Below, piece after piece: positions 16,626-25,069 of a stretch of DNA of 64,000 nt (its first letter is position 1; each line of letters opens with the position of its first letter). Source of the DNA: Rhodococcus sp. W8901 (GTDB lineage: Bacteria; Actinomycetota; Actinomycetes; Mycobacteriales; Mycobacteriaceae). Both the position numbers and the translations under genes were made by a program. The stretch lies in contig NZ_CP054690.1 in the NCBI RefSeq assembly GCF_013348805.1, positions 5,084,001 through 5,148,000 of the forward strand, written 5' to 3'. The notes beneath the pieces were generated by a model. That model made no database searches, had not been told where the DNA came from, and saw only the letters and a program-made list of their open reading frames with translations.

Positions 16626-17342
16626 CTAACCCTCCTGTCCCGTTGTCGCGGTCGAATGGTCGTGTGACGTGTGTTGCCGTGCCATGTGTTCCTGGGCCGC
16701 CGACCACAGCCGGTAGCCGACGAGGGCGTGGCTCTCCTGGATGCGGTGGATGCTCTGCGACCGGATGGTGAAGCAGTAGTCCAGGTCGTCGCTGACGGCC
16801 ATGCGGCCGCCGTCGTGCCCGGCGAAACCGATCGTGAGGAGCCCGCGCCGCCGCGCCTCCGCGAGGGCGATCATCAGGTCGTCCGAGTTGCCGGACGTCG
16901 ACAACGCGATCGCCATGTCCTGCGAGCGGGCGTGCGCGATGATCTGCCGCGAGAAGATCAGATCGAACCCGACATCGTTGCCGAGCGCGGTGACCACCGC
17001 CTGGTCCGCGGCCAGCGACCACGCCGCGACGGGCCGCCCCAGGGCCGGTCGGCTGAAGAGCGACGCGAGCGTGGCGGCGTCCGTGGAACTCCCGCCGTTG
17101 CCGAAGGTGTAGAGCCGACCGCCGTCGGCGAACCGCTCGGCCATCCGGGCACCGGCCTCCCGGATCTGCTCGCCCCATTCGGAGATCGAGTCCCGCTGCA
17201 GCCGGGCACTTTCCGCGGCCTTGCCCCGGGCCGATGCGGCGAGGTCGTCCAGTAGCGCGTCGGCGCCCTCCTCGTGGGCGTCGATGAAGGGGTACAGGAA
17301 GTCCGTGCCCTGCGAGCCGGATTCCGGTGTCGTGCCGGTCAT
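16626..17342 (-). CDS. SIS-domain protein (GmhA/DiaA-like) of hydrogenase array
   Basis: 238 residues overlapping the upstream gene by 4 bases. It has the sugar-isomerase fold with phosphosugar motifs GNGGSSTDAA (about 82-91) and STSGNSDD (about 147-154). Compared with E. coli GmhA, the zinc ligands His61 and Glu65 are replaced (TLASLF instead of HFAEEL) and His180 is Tyr (VGYRLW), while the Gln of RIQE is kept. Phosphoheptose isomerase activity is therefore unlikely even though such genes are often annotated gmhA. SIS proteins recur in group 1h hydrogenase clusters; a ligand-sensing or assembly role is my inference. Confidence 0.8.
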   Translation of the reverse strand: MTGTTPESGSQGTDFLYPFIDAHEEGADALLDDLAASARGKAAESARLQRDSISEWGEQIREAGARMAERFADGGRLYTFGNGGSSTDAATLASLFSRPALGRPVAAWSLAADQAVVTALGNDVGFDLIFSRQIIAHARSQDMAIALSTSGNSDDLMIALAEARRRGLLTIGFAGHDGGRMAVSDDLDYCFTIRSQSIHRIQESHALVGYRLWSAAQEHMARQHTSHDHSTATTGQEG

Positions 17343-18094
17343 GACCGCGCCTCCTCGTCGGGATGTACCCGGGTGATCGCCGCGCCGCCGTGGATCAGCA
17401 GCAGATCCCGTTCGGCGACGTCACCGATCAACGTTGCGTCCACCCGCTCCTCCCCCGCCGCGGTGCGAACGAGTACCTCGTCGAACGAATTCACCGGTAC
17501 CATCACCACTTCCGCGAGCCTGCCCTCGTCGCTGCACGTGACGCACACGTCGTCGGCACAGTCGGAGGCGTCGGTGCCGTCGGAGGCACGGAGCAGTCCC
17601 GGATGCTCGAAGCACACGTGAGTGAGCTCCCACAGCAGGTGGTACATCAGCACGAACCGTCCGGTAGCGGGAACCATCGGGTCGTCGGAGTCCACCCACA
17701 GGATGTGGGTGGCCGCGCCTGCGTCGGGTCGTGGTCCCGAGCCGATCCAGATCGTGTCGGTGCCCCACGCCGGAGCGCGGCGCATGATGTCGCGGACCTG
17801 CGACTGGTCCGCGGACGCCACCGCGAGGATCACGTCGCCGGGCCGAGCCGCGACGCGGCACTGCGCCACCGGATCCGGTTCCACGAGCGACACCGACGGC
17901 AGCGCACGTTTACCCATGATCACCGGGTGCACGAACTCGACCGCCACGTGGTGTGCGTGCGGTTCCCACTGCGGCGAGACCACCCACAACGTCGCGCCGT
18001 TCTGGAACCTGCGGGCCAGCGACAGCGCCGCCGACGCCAGATCCGCGGACAGTTCGCGGTCGATCAGTTCGCCCCTGGTGTCGCTCGTTGTCAT
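17339..18094 (-). CDS. Fusion of a SIS-like domain and a HypC/HupF-like domain
   Basis: 251 residues, overlapping hypF upstream and the SIS gene downstream by 4 bases each. Residues 1-160 look like a degenerate SIS/Rossmann domain (GATLWVVSPQW, DVILAVASADQSQ, DTIWIGSGPRP). A Cys-containing linker leads to a HypC-like small beta-barrel (about 172-245) beginning CVTCSDEGRLAEVV (Cys174, Cys177), a form seen in some HupF/HypC relatives. The N-terminal Cys2 essential in true HypC is absent, so chaperoning must differ. Likely a maturation factor working with the neighbouring SIS protein. Confidence 0.75.
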   Translation of the reverse strand: MTTSDTRGELIDRELSADLASAALSLARRFQNGATLWVVSPQWEPHAHHVAVEFVHPVIMGKRALPSVSLVEPDPVAQCRVAARPGDVILAVASADQSQVRDIMRRAPAWGTDTIWIGSGPRPDAGAATHILWVDSDDPMVPATGRFVLMYHLLWELTHVCFEHPGLLRASDGTDASDCADDVCVTCSDEGRLAEVVMVPVNSFDEVLVRTAAGEERVDATLIGDVAERDLLLIHGGAAITRVHPDEEARS

Positions 18095-20496
18095 GGTTGC
18101 ACCCCATCGATCGCTTCGGTCCTTGTCCGGCGCTCCGCCCCGAGTACCGCGAGCCCCAGCACCGCCTGCCCCAGCGAGAGTCCACCGTCGTTGGGCGGCA
18201 CCACGTGGTGGGTCAGCACCGTCAGGCCCGCCACCTCCAACCGGCGCCGCAGCAGCGACGTCAGCAGCCGGTTCTGGAACACTCCGCCCGTCAGTCCCAC
18301 CGTGTCCATTCCTGCCTCCCGCACGAGGGCGACGGCGAGCCCGGCGGTGGCCTCGGCCAGTGCGCGGTGGAATCCGAGCGCCAACTCCGGAACCGGCACT
18401 CCTGCACGGAAACCCGTCACGAGCCCATCGAGCAGGTCCCCGAGGAGCAACTGCCCGTCGGCGACCCGCATCTCGATCGGCGCCGGGGTGCGGGCGGTGC
18501 GGGCCAGCGCCTCGAGTTCGATCGCGGCCTGCGCCTCGTAGCTGACCCGGTGCCGGACCCCGAGCAACGACGCGACGCCGTCGAACAGCCGACCGACGCT
18601 CGTGGTCCGGACGCACCCCCGTCCGGACGCCAATTGGGCGGTGACCACGGCTCGTTCGTTCGCCTGCAGCGCGCGTACGCACGGCAGATCACCCGTGTCC
18701 GTCGTGTCGGTGATGTCGATACCGACCTCGTGCAGCAGCGCCAGCGCCACCCGGGCCGGGTTGCGGACCGCGACGTCGCCGCCCGGCAGCGAGAACGACT
18801 GCAGGTGCCCCACGCGGTCGGTGTCGAGGAGGTCGGCACCCACCCGGATCAGCTCACCGCCCCACACGGTGCGGTCGCAGCCGTAGCCGGTGCCGTCGAA
18901 GGCGATGCCCAGCAAAGGCGATCCGATCAGCCGGTGCTCGGCCGCCAGCGCCGCGACGTGCGCGTGATGGTGCTGGACGGTGCACAGGTCCACGCCGGTC
19001 CGGGCACTGAAGTCCTCCGCCCAGCTCCGGGTCGAGTACCCGGGATGGTCGTCGGCCACCACCAGTGCGGGCCGGACGTCGTGCAGCGCCGACAGCAGCG
19101 TCACCGTCGCGTCGAAGGCGCGTCGGCTCTCCAGGCTGCCCATGTCGCCGAGATGCCCCGAGCAGAAGGCGAAGTCCTGCCGGGTGAGGCAGAAGGTGTT
19201 CTTCACCTCGGCGCCCACGGCCAGCACGGTCGGGCCGGCCCGGTCCAGCAGCACCGGCAGCGGCGCGTAGCCGCGGGACCGCCGGATCGGCGCCGCGTCG
19301 CCGTCCACGACCGTCAGCACCGAGTCCTCGCACGGGACCGCGATGTCCCGGTCGTGCATGAGGAAGACGTCGGCGATGCCGCCGAGCCGGTGCCGCGCAT
19401 CGTCGTTGTCGAAGCACAGCGGCTCGCCGCCGCGGTTGCCGGACGTCATCACCAGCAGCCGCGGCGGCCGGACGTCGCTGCCCGGCACCGGGGCGAACAG
19501 CAGGTGGTGCAGCGGCGCGTACGGCAGCAGGACGCCCAGCTCGTCCAGGCCCGGCGCCACCTCCGGCACTCCTGCGGTTCCGGCCGCCTTCCGCAGCAAC
19601 ACGATCGGCCGCGCCGGACTCCGCAGAACCTCGCGCTCGGCGGTGCTCACGGTGCACACCTCCTGCGCCACCGACGGGTCCGCCGCCATCACCGCGAACG
19701 GCTTGGCGGGACGGTGCTTGCGCTGTCGCAGTCGGCGCACCGCCCCCGGATTGCCGGCATCGCACACCAGGTGGAAACCACCGATCCCCTTGACCGCGAC
19801 GATGCCGCCCGCCGCGAGCTCCCGGTGCACCCGCTCGAGCACCGCGTCGTCGCCGTCGATCCGGCAGCCGTCCGTCTCGAGGAAGATCCGCGGTCCGCAG
19901 TCCGGGCAGCAGATCGGTTGCGCGTGATACCGGCGGTCGGTGGGGTCGCGGTACTCGCGGGCGCACGGCGGGCACATCGGGAACACCGCCATCGTGGTTG
20001 CGGGCCGGTCGTACGGCAGGTCGGTGACGACGGTGAATCGGGGACCGCAGTTGGTGCAGTTCACGAACGGGTGCCGGTACCGACGGTCGGCGGGGTCGGC
20101 CATCTCGCGCGCACAGTCCACGCAGATCCCCACGTCGGGCGGGACGAGGGTGCGCGCACCGACGGTGTGCACGCTGGGCACGATCCGGAACTCCCGGGCA
20201 CCGTCTCCGTGTGCCGGTATCTCCTCGACCGTCACGCCCAGCACCACGGCCAGCGGCGGCGCGTCACATCTGAGGCGCCGCGCGAACTCGGTCAGTGCAC
20301 CGGACGGACCCTCGGCCTCGACGAACACGGACACCTCGTCGTTGCCGCAGTGCCCGGCGAGGCCGAGGTCCTCGGCGAGGCGCGCGACGAACGGGCGGAA
20401 CCCCACCCCCTGCACCACCCCGCGCACGGTCAACCGGTGCCGCACCACGGCGGCCCGGCCCGCGACCACCGCAGTGTCGGCGGCCTCGGCCGTCAC
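18091..20496 (-). CDS. hypF: HypF carbamoyltransferase
   Basis: 801 residues from the GTG at 20496, which overlaps the hypC stop. Domains in order: acylphosphatase (VRGVVQGVGFRPF, about 28-40), two zinc fingers (CVDCAREMADPADRRYRHPF, then CTNCGPR, and CPPCAREYRDP, CPDCGPR), YrdC-like (KGIGGFHLVCDA, KHRPAKPFAVM) and the Kae1-like carbamoyltransferase domain (VQHHHAHVAAL, FDGTGYG, GGVFQNRLL). HypF makes the carbamoyl group for HypE. Full length and intact. Confidence 0.95.
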   Translation of the reverse strand: MTAEAADTAVVAGRAAVVRHRLTVRGVVQGVGFRPFVARLAEDLGLAGHCGNDEVSVFVEAEGPSGALTEFARRLRCDAPPLAVVLGVTVEEIPAHGDGAREFRIVPSVHTVGARTLVPPDVGICVDCAREMADPADRRYRHPFVNCTNCGPRFTVVTDLPYDRPATTMAVFPMCPPCAREYRDPTDRRYHAQPICCPDCGPRIFLETDGCRIDGDDAVLERVHRELAAGGIVAVKGIGGFHLVCDAGNPGAVRRLRQRKHRPAKPFAVMAADPSVAQEVCTVSTAEREVLRSPARPIVLLRKAAGTAGVPEVAPGLDELGVLLPYAPLHHLLFAPVPGSDVRPPRLLVMTSGNRGGEPLCFDNDDARHRLGGIADVFLMHDRDIAVPCEDSVLTVVDGDAAPIRRSRGYAPLPVLLDRAGPTVLAVGAEVKNTFCLTRQDFAFCSGHLGDMGSLESRRAFDATVTLLSALHDVRPALVVADDHPGYSTRSWAEDFSARTGVDLCTVQHHHAHVAALAAEHRLIGSPLLGIAFDGTGYGCDRTVWGGELIRVGADLLDTDRVGHLQSFSLPGGDVAVRNPARVALALLHEVGIDITDTTDTGDLPCVRALQANERAVVTAQLASGRGCVRTTSVGRLFDGVASLLGVRHRVSYEAQAAIELEALARTARTPAPIEMRVADGQLLLGDLLDGLVTGFRAGVPVPELALGFHRALAEATAGLAVALVREAGMDTVGLTGGVFQNRLLTSLLRRRLEVAGLTVLTHHVVPPNDGGLSLGQAVLGLAVLGAERRTRTEAIDGVQP

Positions 20497-20759
20497 GGCG
20501 GACCGCCGCGGTCGCCCTGCGGTTCCCGGGGGCGCCCCATCAGTTCCAGACCCGCCATCGCCTGCTCGGCACCGGCCTGGTCGACGCGTTCCACCGCGAA
20601 ACCCATGTGGATCACCACCCAGTCGCCGGGGGCCAGGCTCGCATCGTCGAGCATGCCGATGTTGACCTTGCGTTCGCTGCCCTCCACGTCCACGAGTGCC
20701 AGTTGACCGCCGTAGCCCTCGAGCATGCGGACCACCCGCCCCGGGATTCCCAGACACAT
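20493..20759 (-). CDS. hypC: HypC hydrogenase maturation chaperone (copy next to hypF)
   Basis: 88 residues, MCLGIPGRVVRM with Cys2. Second complete HypC of the array; it differs from the copy at 15221 in the middle (EGYGGQLALVDVEGSERK) and in a charged C-terminus. It starts 3 bases after the protease gene ends. Confidence 0.93.
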   Translation of the reverse strand: MCLGIPGRVVRMLEGYGGQLALVDVEGSERKVNIGMLDDASLAPGDWVVIHMGFAVERVDQAGAEQAMAGLELMGRPREPQGDRGGPP

Positions 20760-20762
20760 CGC

Positions 20763-21257
20763 TCAGCCCTCCACTCCGACACCGGCGCCGAGGTCGGCGA
20801 GGACCGCACGAACCACGTCCGCGGCGGCAGGCACCGCCCGCGCGACCGGTGCGGACAAGCCGATCCCCTCGTCGACGTCGCGCACCTGACACCCGACGAC
20901 GACGGTCCGCGGCAAGGTGCCGCCCAGGGCCGCGAGGCTCGCGAACACCGACGCCGGGTCCATCCCGTGCGCGTCGAGTTGCGGTGCCGTGTCGGGATGC
21001 TCGCGGCCCACCTCGAACGCGCGGACCGCGCCGGGCGTACCCCGGTCCGGCACCGCGTCCACCAAGATCAGGCCGTCCCAGCCATCCAGAAGGTCGTACG
21101 CCAGGTGCATGCCCCGGATCCCGTAGTCCACCGCGCGCACACCGGCCGGGAGCGGGCCGCCCGCCACCGCCTTCAGCACCGCCGGCCCGAAACCGTCGTC
21201 GCCGAGAAAAATGTTGCCGATGCCCGCGAGAAGGACACGCGGCGGGGCGGACGTCAT
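20763..21257 (-). CDS. Hydrogenase maturation endopeptidase (HyaD/HupD family)
   Basis: 164 residues from ATG 21257. It cleaves the C-terminal extension of the large subunit after nickel insertion. Family residues: GIGNIFLGDDGFG (nickel-probing Asp/Glu region), ILVDAVPDRG and QLDAHGMDP (His). An in-frame upstream extension overlaps the tiny preceding gene and was rejected. The substrate is almost certainly the HhyL of this array. Confidence 0.9.
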   Translation of the reverse strand: MTSAPPRVLLAGIGNIFLGDDGFGPAVLKAVAGGPLPAGVRAVDYGIRGMHLAYDLLDGWDGLILVDAVPDRGTPGAVRAFEVGREHPDTAPQLDAHGMDPASVFASLAALGGTLPRTVVVGCQVRDVDEGIGLSAPVARAVPAAADVVRAVLADLGAGVGVEG

Positions 21258-21261
21258 GTCG

Positions 21262-21381
21262 TCACATCCGACGCATCCGCAGATACCGCTGCATGTCCGG
21301 GATCGAGCGCACGGCGATCCACGCACCCGCCGCCGCCACCGCCGCGAACAGCACGGTGGAGAACATTCCTACTGCCCTCAT
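21262..21381 (-). CDS. 39-residue single-helix membrane peptide (DUF6893-type)
   Basis: A very short gene overlapping the previous stop (ATGA) and ending 4 bases before the protease start. It opens MRAVGMFSTVLFAAVAAAGA, forming one membrane helix, followed by a basic tail (MQRYLRMRRM) that should face the cytoplasm. I recall such peptides next to hydrogenases as DUF6893. It could tether or position the enzyme at the membrane; that is inference. Confidence 0.65.
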   Translation of the reverse strand: MRAVGMFSTVLFAAVAAAGAWIAVRSIPDMQRYLRMRRM

Positions 21382-22826
21382 GACTCATTCTCCTCTCGCT
21401 CGTTCGCCGAAATGCCCTGCGAATCGAGTGGTTCCACTTCGTCAGGCGCGAAGTACAGGTAGCGGCCGTACCAGTCGTGCAGTTCGGCCGCGGGATCGTC
21501 CACGAGCACCACCCCGACGTGTGTTCCGCCGTCCACATCCGCGTGCACGGTCGCCACCCGGGCCACCTGGCCCGCGAAGAACAGGTCCTGCGCGTCGGCG
21601 CGCCGCGACGGCCGCAGCCGCACCAGACTCCCCTTCGCGACCCGCACCCCGCCGACGAGGACACCGTCGACGCCGGGCCGAACGGTGGTGTCGGCGGCGG
21701 GATCCCACCACGGGACGTCGTCGGGCACCTCGGGAACGAGGCCACCGGGGGTGACGAACGTCGGGGGCTCGGCGAGCCCGGATCCGAAGGCGCGCGGATC
21801 GCGGAGCGCACCGTGCAACTGCTGCATCTCGGCGGGCGTCATGCTGTCGCACCGATCGATGATCTGCGCCGCCCGTGGATCGGTCGCGCGGGCCTGCGCC
21901 TTCTCCGCGTCGGTCATCGTCATGACGCGCAGGGTGAGGATCTCGTCGATCTCGGTGGCGTCGAACAGGTCTCCGCCGCTCTCCTGCGCCACCTCCGGGT
22001 GGTCGTACAGGATGATCGGCGACGCCAGGACGATGTCGCTGGTCCCCGGTGCGAGCGGATCCTGATCGCCCGCGAGCACCGGGTAGCACCGGAACTGGCG
22101 GCAGCCGGCCACCGCGTCGGCGAACCTCGCGGGCGGGTCGAGCAGCGACACGAAACGCACACCGCCGGCCGAGAGGACCAGGTGCGCGCCGATGAACGAA
22201 TGCCGGATCGCGGTGTCCTTGTCCGTCACCCCCGACCGCACCAGGTCGTCCAGCCGCCCGTCGTTCGTGACGTCGACGCCCAGCCGGACCGCGCCGTCCA
22301 CGTCCACCGCACGCAGATCGACCCTGCCCCGCAACGGGAACCGCTCGCGGACCAGACGTCCCGCGGCGCCGAGCTGTTCGGTGTCGGTTCCGCCCGGCAC
22401 CCGGATCTCGCTGCCGGCGCCGACGAGCAGTTCGGGCAGCGTGAACGCGCCGAGCGGGATCTCCACCTCCACGGCCTCGTCCCAGTTCACCCACGTCTGC
22501 CCGGCCGACACGAGTTCGGGAACGGGCGTGTAGCCGCCCCCCTCTGCCGCCTCTGCTGCCTCGGCCGTGCGGACCTGCAGCTGCAGGAACCGCAGCACCG
22601 GCTCGAGCACGACGTCGTCGGATGCTCGGTCCAGCACGCAGTCGACGTGCATCCACGAGTCCTCGCCGATGCCCCGCTCGCCGGCACCGACGGGACCCAC
22701 TACACCGAACTGCCAGCGCGACTGGTTCTTTCCCGATGTGGACCGATAGGGGTAGAGCAGGTAGCCCTCGTAGAGGACGGCGTCGGCCACCGCCCGCAGC
22801 CGCGCCAGATCGCCGACCCCCGTCAT
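21378..22826 (-). CDS. Conserved hydrogenase-cluster protein, 482 residues, unknown role
   Basis: Starts at ATG 22826, overlapping the previous gene by 4 bases. Soluble, mixed alpha/beta. N-terminal motif LYEGYLLYPYRSTSGKNQ, a central strand-rich part (GAHLVLSAGGVRFVSLLDPP, SDIVLASPIILYDHPEVA) and a C-terminal small barrel (VAKGSLVRLRP, VARVATVHADVDG, VGVVLVDDPA) ending with an acidic tail. No Cys cluster motif, nucleotide-binding motif or membrane segment is seen. Homologues occur with group 1h hydrogenases. Its size and coupling suggest a structural or assembly component. Confidence 0.75.
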   Translation of the reverse strand: MTGVGDLARLRAVADAVLYEGYLLYPYRSTSGKNQSRWQFGVVGPVGAGERGIGEDSWMHVDCVLDRASDDVVLEPVLRFLQLQVRTAEAAEAAEGGGYTPVPELVSAGQTWVNWDEAVEVEIPLGAFTLPELLVGAGSEIRVPGGTDTEQLGAAGRLVRERFPLRGRVDLRAVDVDGAVRLGVDVTNDGRLDDLVRSGVTDKDTAIRHSFIGAHLVLSAGGVRFVSLLDPPARFADAVAGCRQFRCYPVLAGDQDPLAPGTSDIVLASPIILYDHPEVAQESGGDLFDATEIDEILTLRVMTMTDAEKAQARATDPRAAQIIDRCDSMTPAEMQQLHGALRDPRAFGSGLAEPPTFVTPGGLVPEVPDDVPWWDPAADTTVRPGVDGVLVGGVRVAKGSLVRLRPSRRADAQDLFFAGQVARVATVHADVDGGTHVGVVLVDDPAAELHDWYGRYLYFAPDEVEPLDSQGISANEREENES

Positions 22827-23464
22827 GTCGCCACCTCCCCGGCACCGTCGAGCAGTTCGGTCACGGCCTGATCGATCCCGAGCAGGCCCCGGGCCGCCTT
22901 GAACCGCGCCAGCGCCGCGATCGTGTCGTGGTCCAGCCGCACCCATCCGTTCGACGGGAAGTTCTGCCGCACCACGTCGCGCCACACCTCGACCGGCATG
23001 TCGAACTGCGCCTCGCGATCCCACGGGACCTGCTCCACCGAGAACCCGCCGGCTCCCTTCGTGAAGACAGTGCCGCTGAACAGGAAACTGAGGGGGACCG
23101 TGTCACCCTCGAGTGCGTGCAGATACTTCGACGCGGTCACCTCGAAGTCGTACGTGCACGGCATCACCAGTTCGGTCACACATTCACCCGTGAACCCGGG
23201 CACCACCGCCGTGGTGTGCAGCCACGGGAAGGTCGACAGCGTCGACCCCCAGCGCTCCCGCGGCCCGAACAGGTCCAGCAGACCCGCCTCCTCGGCGTCC
23301 GAATAGCGACGGCGCCGCGGCTCTATCCGGATCTGGCAGCGCAGCACCAGCGCGTGCACGGTCGCGCCCGTGCTCTCGGCGATCCGCACCCGCGCAATCA
23401 GGTTGGGGGTCACCGAGAACGGCTCCGGCCCGATCGACAGCACCGAGAAATCCACCGACGTCAC
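22823..23464 (-). CDS. DUF6084-type protein of hydrogenase array
   Basis: 213 residues, GTG start overlapping the upstream stop. Beta-rich, soluble; motifs include LNARVRI-type strands (NLIARVRIAESTGATVHALV), RWGSTLSTFPWLHTT and PVEVWRDVVRQNFPSNGWVR. The sequence resembles the DUF6084 family known from actinobacterial hydrogenase clusters. No catalytic motif is recognised. It is coupled on both sides by 4-bp overlaps. Confidence 0.75.
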   Translation of the reverse strand: MTSVDFSVLSIGPEPFSVTPNLIARVRIAESTGATVHALVLRCQIRIEPRRRRYSDAEEAGLLDLFGPRERWGSTLSTFPWLHTTAVVPGFTGECVTELVMPCTYDFEVTASKYLHALEGDTVPLSFLFSGTVFTKGAGGFSVEQVPWDREAQFDMPVEVWRDVVRQNFPSNGWVRLDHDTIAALARFKAARGLLGIDQAVTELLDGAGEVAT

Positions 23465-24132
23465 GGCGCACCTCCCTCGCCGGCGGCGACACTGCGGCGT
23501 TCGATCCGCGCGAAGAAGTCGTCGAGTTCGCGGCGGGCGTCCTGCCCGCCGTCGAAGCCGCGCCAGCAGCGCCGCAGCCGGCCGACCAGTTCGTAGCACG
23601 CGTCGATCGGCAGCAGGTGGCACTCGGCGCCACCGGGTCCGGTGGTCGGGACCCGGATCAGCAACGCCTCCACGTCGGCGACCACGGTGCGGAGCGCGGG
23701 ATTGGCCGCCACCACCGAATCCCAGGCGGCGATCGGCAGATCGGATTCCGTCGCACCGGCGGGTCCGGGGTAGAACGCGACCGTGCGATCCTGCTCGGAG
23801 TTGCGGAAGAAGAAGGCCAGGCCCACCGGGATCTCCAGCCCGTCCCATTCGCCCGGCCCCAGCCGGAAGTCCGGGAACGACAGGTACCGGTCGGGCACGG
23901 CCCGATACTTCAGCGCCGCATCGGGTTCGGTGAACAGCAGGTAGCACGGACGGCACACGCACATCAGCTGACGTCCGGCCATGTTCACGACGTGCGAGTG
24001 CTCGTCGGCGATCGGGGCCGCGCACATCTCGCACCGCTCGCCCACCGGCGCGTCCGGTCTGGTCACCGCGATACGACGCAGCACCCCCAGGGCCGGTCCG
24101 GTGGGGGTGCCTGGGCCACGCGGCGCGGTCAC
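23461..24132 (-). CDS. DUF5947-type protein with zinc-ribbon-like cysteines
   Basis: 223 residues, GTG start overlapping the NifU-like gene stop. Near the N-terminus CEMCAAPIADEHSHVV and CVCRPCYLLF give four or five Cys and His residues arranged as a treble-clef or zinc-ribbon site (about 34-64). The rest is mixed alpha/beta. The family (DUF5947 as I recall) is associated with these hydrogenases. The metal site may bind zinc or iron; role unknown. Confidence 0.75.
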   Translation of the reverse strand: MTAPRGPGTPTGPALGVLRRIAVTRPDAPVGERCEMCAAPIADEHSHVVNMAGRQLMCVCRPCYLLFTEPDAALKYRAVPDRYLSFPDFRLGPGEWDGLEIPVGLAFFFRNSEQDRTVAFYPGPAGATESDLPIAAWDSVVAANPALRTVVADVEALLIRVPTTGPGGAECHLLPIDACYELVGRLRRCWRGFDGGQDARRELDDFFARIERRSVAAGEGGAP

Positions 24133-25061
24133 CCGGTCACCGCCGTGGGCACGGCCACCGAGAGCACGCCGTCACGCACCAGGACCGGTAGCGGGTCGAG
24201 GTGATCGTCCGGCACCTCCACCCCGGCGCCGGCCCGGCGGACGTCGTAGTGGGCGCGACAGCTCGGGCACCGCAGGACCGCATCGTTCACCGGCCCACCG
24301 GCGCGGCGCGCCATCGTGGTGCCCGCCATCGAGTTCCCGCACGCGGGGCATCGGTCCCGGTACGCGAAGAGATCGTCGCCCACGCGACAGACGAGCATCG
24401 TGAGTCCCCCGACGGTGAACCCGCCGACCTCCCCCGGAGCGAGCTCGGCGAATTCCGGTACCGCCAGCCAGTTTCCGTTCTGCGGAGTGGTCTCACGCAC
24501 GTGCGAGAGCAGCGAATCGGCGGTGAACACGCCCGGCGTGGGTGCGGTCTCGCGCTCGTCGGTCTCCACCTCGATCGTCGTGGTCTCCGGGGCCGCGGCC
24601 TGCACGGCGCCCTCCACCGCGAGCTGTAGCGTCACCGCCGACGACGGACAGCCGTGACAGCTGCCGAGCAGGCGCAGGCGCACGACGCCGTCCGACACAT
24701 CCACCAGTTCGACGTCGCCGCCGTGCGAACCCAGGTAGGGGCGGACGCTGTCGAGCGCCGTCCGCACCCGTGTCTCGACGTCGTGCGGATGCAGACCGCT
24801 CACCAGCAGCACGCTCGACACCAACTCGTCCCGCGCCAGCTCGTCCACCAGCCCGGGGGTGCAGCCGGCGGCGGTCAGGATCCGGTCCAACGCCTCGCCG
24901 TACAGGTCCACCACCTCGCGGACGAGCTGCTCGGCCCGTTCACGCGCGACCGGACCTCCCACCGCGGAGGCGTCGAGCAGCGCCTCGATCCGATCGCCGG
25001 CTCCCCGCCAGCGATCGGATTCGTGCGGCTGGATCCGTGTCTCGTCGTCTATCGGCCCCAT
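24129..25061 (-). CDS. NifU-domain / Rieske-like fusion iron-sulfur protein (HhyE-like)
   Basis: 310 residues directly after hhyL. A helical N-terminal part is followed by a NifU C-terminal-type domain (about 95-165) with the [4Fe-4S]-binding motif CHGC (Cys135, Cys138). A Rieske-like domain follows (about 200-305), but with CPAC (Cys238, Cys241) and CPSCRAH (Cys265, Cys268, His271) in place of the CxH/CxxH ligands of true Rieske proteins. It matches in position and type the putative iron-sulfur partner of mycobacterial group 1h hydrogenase (HhyE). A role in electron transfer from HhyS to the quinone pool is plausible. Confidence 0.8.
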   Translation of the reverse strand: MGPIDDETRIQPHESDRWRGAGDRIEALLDASAVGGPVARERAEQLVREVVDLYGEALDRILTAAGCTPGLVDELARDELVSSVLLVSGLHPHDVETRVRTALDSVRPYLGSHGGDVELVDVSDGVVRLRLLGSCHGCPSSAVTLQLAVEGAVQAAAPETTTIEVETDERETAPTPGVFTADSLLSHVRETTPQNGNWLAVPEFAELAPGEVGGFTVGGLTMLVCRVGDDLFAYRDRCPACGNSMAGTTMARRAGGPVNDAVLRCPSCRAHYDVRRAGAGVEVPDDHLDPLPVLVRDGVLSVAVPTAVTG

Positions 25062-25069
25062 TCCTCACC

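Noticed and set aside
17953-20706. 917-codon plus frame opposite hypF
   Set aside because: Antisense shadow of hypF; composition is His/Arg/Gln-rich with no motif.
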